Positions 3,771 through 5,200 of a stretch of 5,200 nt of DNA are shown here, piece by piece. Numbering within the stretch: the first letter of the stretch is position 1; every line of letters starts with the position of its first letter. A program made the translations under genes and the position numbers. Location: contig JAUNRO010000164.1 of assembly GCA_030544185.1 (NCBI GenBank), forward strand, positions 1-5,200, given 5' to 3'. The stretch is from Propionibacteriaceae bacterium. Its GTDB lineage: Bacteria; Actinomycetota; Actinomycetes; Propionibacteriales; Propionibacteriaceae. The notes under the pieces were generated by a model that was given only the letters and a program-made list of their open reading frames with translations, searched no databases and was not told where the DNA came from.

Positions 3771-5200
3771 ACCTCTTCAGCGAAGAACAGACCGTCCGCC
3801 TGCAGAAGCCGGGCCGCGTCCTCGCGCTCGCCGGTGCCGTGGTGATGGTGGGCTCGATCTTCCTCGCCTGGTCCTATGGCCGCGGTGTCCTCGACGACAT
3901 GACCTATTGGCTCGCCCCGTCGCCGCTGCAGTTCGTGTGCGCCGGGTTCGCGGTCGTCATCGCAGCCTGCGTGCTGCTCGGCACCGTGGGCCAGCGCAAG
4001 GGCGTGCTCGCCCACATCGGCTGGGCGCGCGCGGCCAAGACCGCGGCCACCTTCGGCGCACTGTTCGTCCTCGGCTGCCTCGCCTCGATCGCGCTCGAGC
4101 TCGGGGGGCTCGTCAACATCGAGATCGGCGGTTGGGTCGCGCTGGCCGGGGCACTGGCCGCCTGGTTCGGGACGCGGATGCTGCCCATGGGTCCGGAAGC
4201 AAGCCTGGAGCGGATCGGCGACCGGTCCTGGCTGCAGATCCTCGCCATCGCGGCCGTGATGGCGGGTGCGCTGTTCGCTGCGGCGTACATCCTCGAACTC
4301 GACGATTCCGGAGCGTTCCTCGTCGTCATCATCGCCGTATTCGGCATCGTGCTCACCCTCAACAGACTCGGCCTCGCCGGCTGGTTCCGGACCGCCGCCA
4401 ACGCCAACCGGCCGGTGCTGATCCTCGCGGCGTTCGTCGTCGCCTTCGCGTTCCCGTTCACCCAGGGCGGGTCGGATGCCAACATGTCGATCGCGGTGCA
4501 GGTGCTGATCTTCGCCGGCACCGCCCTCGGCCTGAACATCGTGGTCGGCCTGGCCGGCCTGCTGGATCTCGGCTATATCGCCTTCCTGGGGGCCGGCGCG
4601 TTCACCGCCGCCGTCTTGTCCAAGTCGGCATTCGCGACATTCCTGCCGAACTTCAAGCCGCCCTTCATCGTGGTTATGCTGATCTCCGGCTGCGTCGCAG
4701 CCATCCTCGGCCTGATCATCGGCTCGCCCACGCTGCGGGTCTCCGGTGACTATCTGGCGATCGTCACCCTCGCCTTCGGGGAGATCTTCCGGATCGGGAT
4801 GAACAACCTCGACGGTTCCGACGGGCCCGACATCACCCACGGCTCGAACGGCATCCCCGGCATCCCCAACCTGGAGCTCGGCGGCTTCGACTTCGGCGAG
4901 AGCCACACCATGCTGGGGATCACGATCGGGCGGTTCTCGAACTACTACTGGCTGATGCTGCTCGTGATCGGGCTGATCATCCTCGTGTTCGTCAACCTCA
5001 ACAACTCCCGCATCGGCCGCGGCTGGGTCGCAATCCGCGAGGACGAGAAGGCCGCCGAGGCCATGGGCGTGAACACCTTCGGGCTCAAGCTGCTCGCGTT
5101 CGCAGGCGGTGCGTTCCTCGCCGGCCTCGCCGGCACCGTCAAGGCGCATGTGGATGTGTCAGTGACCCCCGACCAGTACATCTTCCTGGAGTCCGCCTTC
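3767..5200 (+). CDS. livM: Branched-chain amino acid type ABC transporter permease LivM, with long N-terminal membrane extension (3' end outside window)
   Basis: 478 residues are visible and the frame stays open to the window end. The ATG overlaps the livH stop; GGTGGA (3755-3760) is a plausible Shine-Dalgarno. The conserved LivM core starts near residue 215: NIVVGLAGLLDLGYIAFLGAGAF (about 257-279), SPTLRVSGDYLAIVTLAFGE (320-339), the SNGIPGIP loop, and the EAA-like coupling loop AIREDEKAAEAMG (422-434) followed by an AGLAGTVKAH helix. It pairs with LivH to form the channel. The odd part is the first 210 or so residues. They carry about six hydrophobic segments (roughly 17-36, 53-74, 92-112, 120-138, 155-176, 182-200), well beyond the N-terminal extension of E. 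coli LivM (about 425 residues in total). The first four resemble a free-standing actinobacterial four-helix membrane protein (FLAW at the end of helix 1, GGWVALAGALAAW in helix 4). The role of this module is unknown. Confidence 0.93.
   Translation, partial: MNLFSEEQTVRLQKPGRVLALAGAVVMVGSIFLAWSYGRGVLDDMTYWLAPSPLQFVCAGFAVVIAACVLLGTVGQRKGVLAHIGWARAAKTAATFGALFVLGCLASIALELGGLVNIEIGGWVALAGALAAWFGTRMLPMGPEASLERIGDRSWLQILAIAAVMAGALFAAAYILELDDSGAFLVVIIAVFGIVLTLNRLGLAGWFRTAANANRPVLILAAFVVAFAFPFTQGGSDANMSIAVQVLIFAGTALGLNIVVGLAGLLDLGYIAFLGAGAFTAAVLSKSAFATFLPNFKPPFIVVMLISGCVAAILGLIIGSPTLRVSGDYLAIVTLAFGEIFRIGMNNLDGSDGPDITHGSNGIPGIPNLELGGFDFGESHTMLGITIGRFSNYYWLMLLVIGLIILVFVNLNNSRIGRGWVAIREDEKAAEAMGVNTFGLKLLAFAGGAFLAGLAGTVKAHVDVSVTPDQYIFLESAF

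Noticed and set aside
3490..4749. A 419-residue open frame on the plus strand in another frame
   Set aside because: It overlaps livH and livM fully and is Arg/Pro/Ser-rich nonsense; the livH and livM frames carry real family motifs.
3647..5149. A 500-residue open frame on the minus strand
   Set aside because: It is antisense to livH/livM. It is rich in Glu, Asp, Gly and His repeats that mirror the hydrophobic codons of the permease, and has no plausible domain.

Overview
The window looks like chromosomal DNA of a high-GC Gram-positive bacterium (Actinomycetota). The supporting signs are GC-rich coding sequence with mostly C/G-ending codons, GTG starts, a PdtaR-type receiver-ANTAR regulator, a tRNA gene without an encoded CCA, and an apparently leaderless gene. 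I cannot place it below phylum with confidence; a Propionibacteriales-like organism is possible but is only an impression. I see no mobile element, CRISPR array or sign of recent transfer.

Layout: (1) positions 1-425 hold the C-terminal end of pyruvate kinase on the + strand. It ends in a perfect 12-bp hairpin that overlaps its stop codon. (2) A tRNA-Leu(CAA) gene lies on the - strand at 440-524 and converges on pyk, so the hairpin sits between the two 3' ends. (3) 525-648 is a divergent intergenic region with a tRNA -10 candidate, an 11-bp inverted repeat and a plausible promoter for the next gene. (4) 649-1290 encodes a PdtaR-like response regulator whose output domain (ANTAR) binds RNA. 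(5) 1291-1464 is a regulatory leader. It holds a GlnR-like half-site pair, a 13-bp palindrome, a possible -10, two tandem stem-loops that are imperfect direct repeats of each other, and a strong Shine-Dalgarno. (6) 1465-2697 encodes a LivJ/LivK-type substrate-binding lipoprotein. (7) A long intercistronic hairpin follows, then livH (2811-3770) and livM (3767 to beyond the window end), which overlap by ATGA.

Function: the last three genes form the start of a branched-chain amino acid type (HAAT family) ABC importer operon. The lipoprotein captures the ligand and LivH/LivM form the membrane channel. The ATPases LivG/LivF would be expected downstream of the window. LivM carries an unusual extra membrane module of about 210 residues at its N terminus.

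The most interesting hypothesis is that the ANTAR regulator controls the adjacent transporter through the tandem stem-loops just upstream of the transporter's ribosome binding site. One of these loops has the hexaloop pattern (A at position 1, G at position 4) known for ANTAR target RNAs; the other has a 7-nt loop, so the match is partial.
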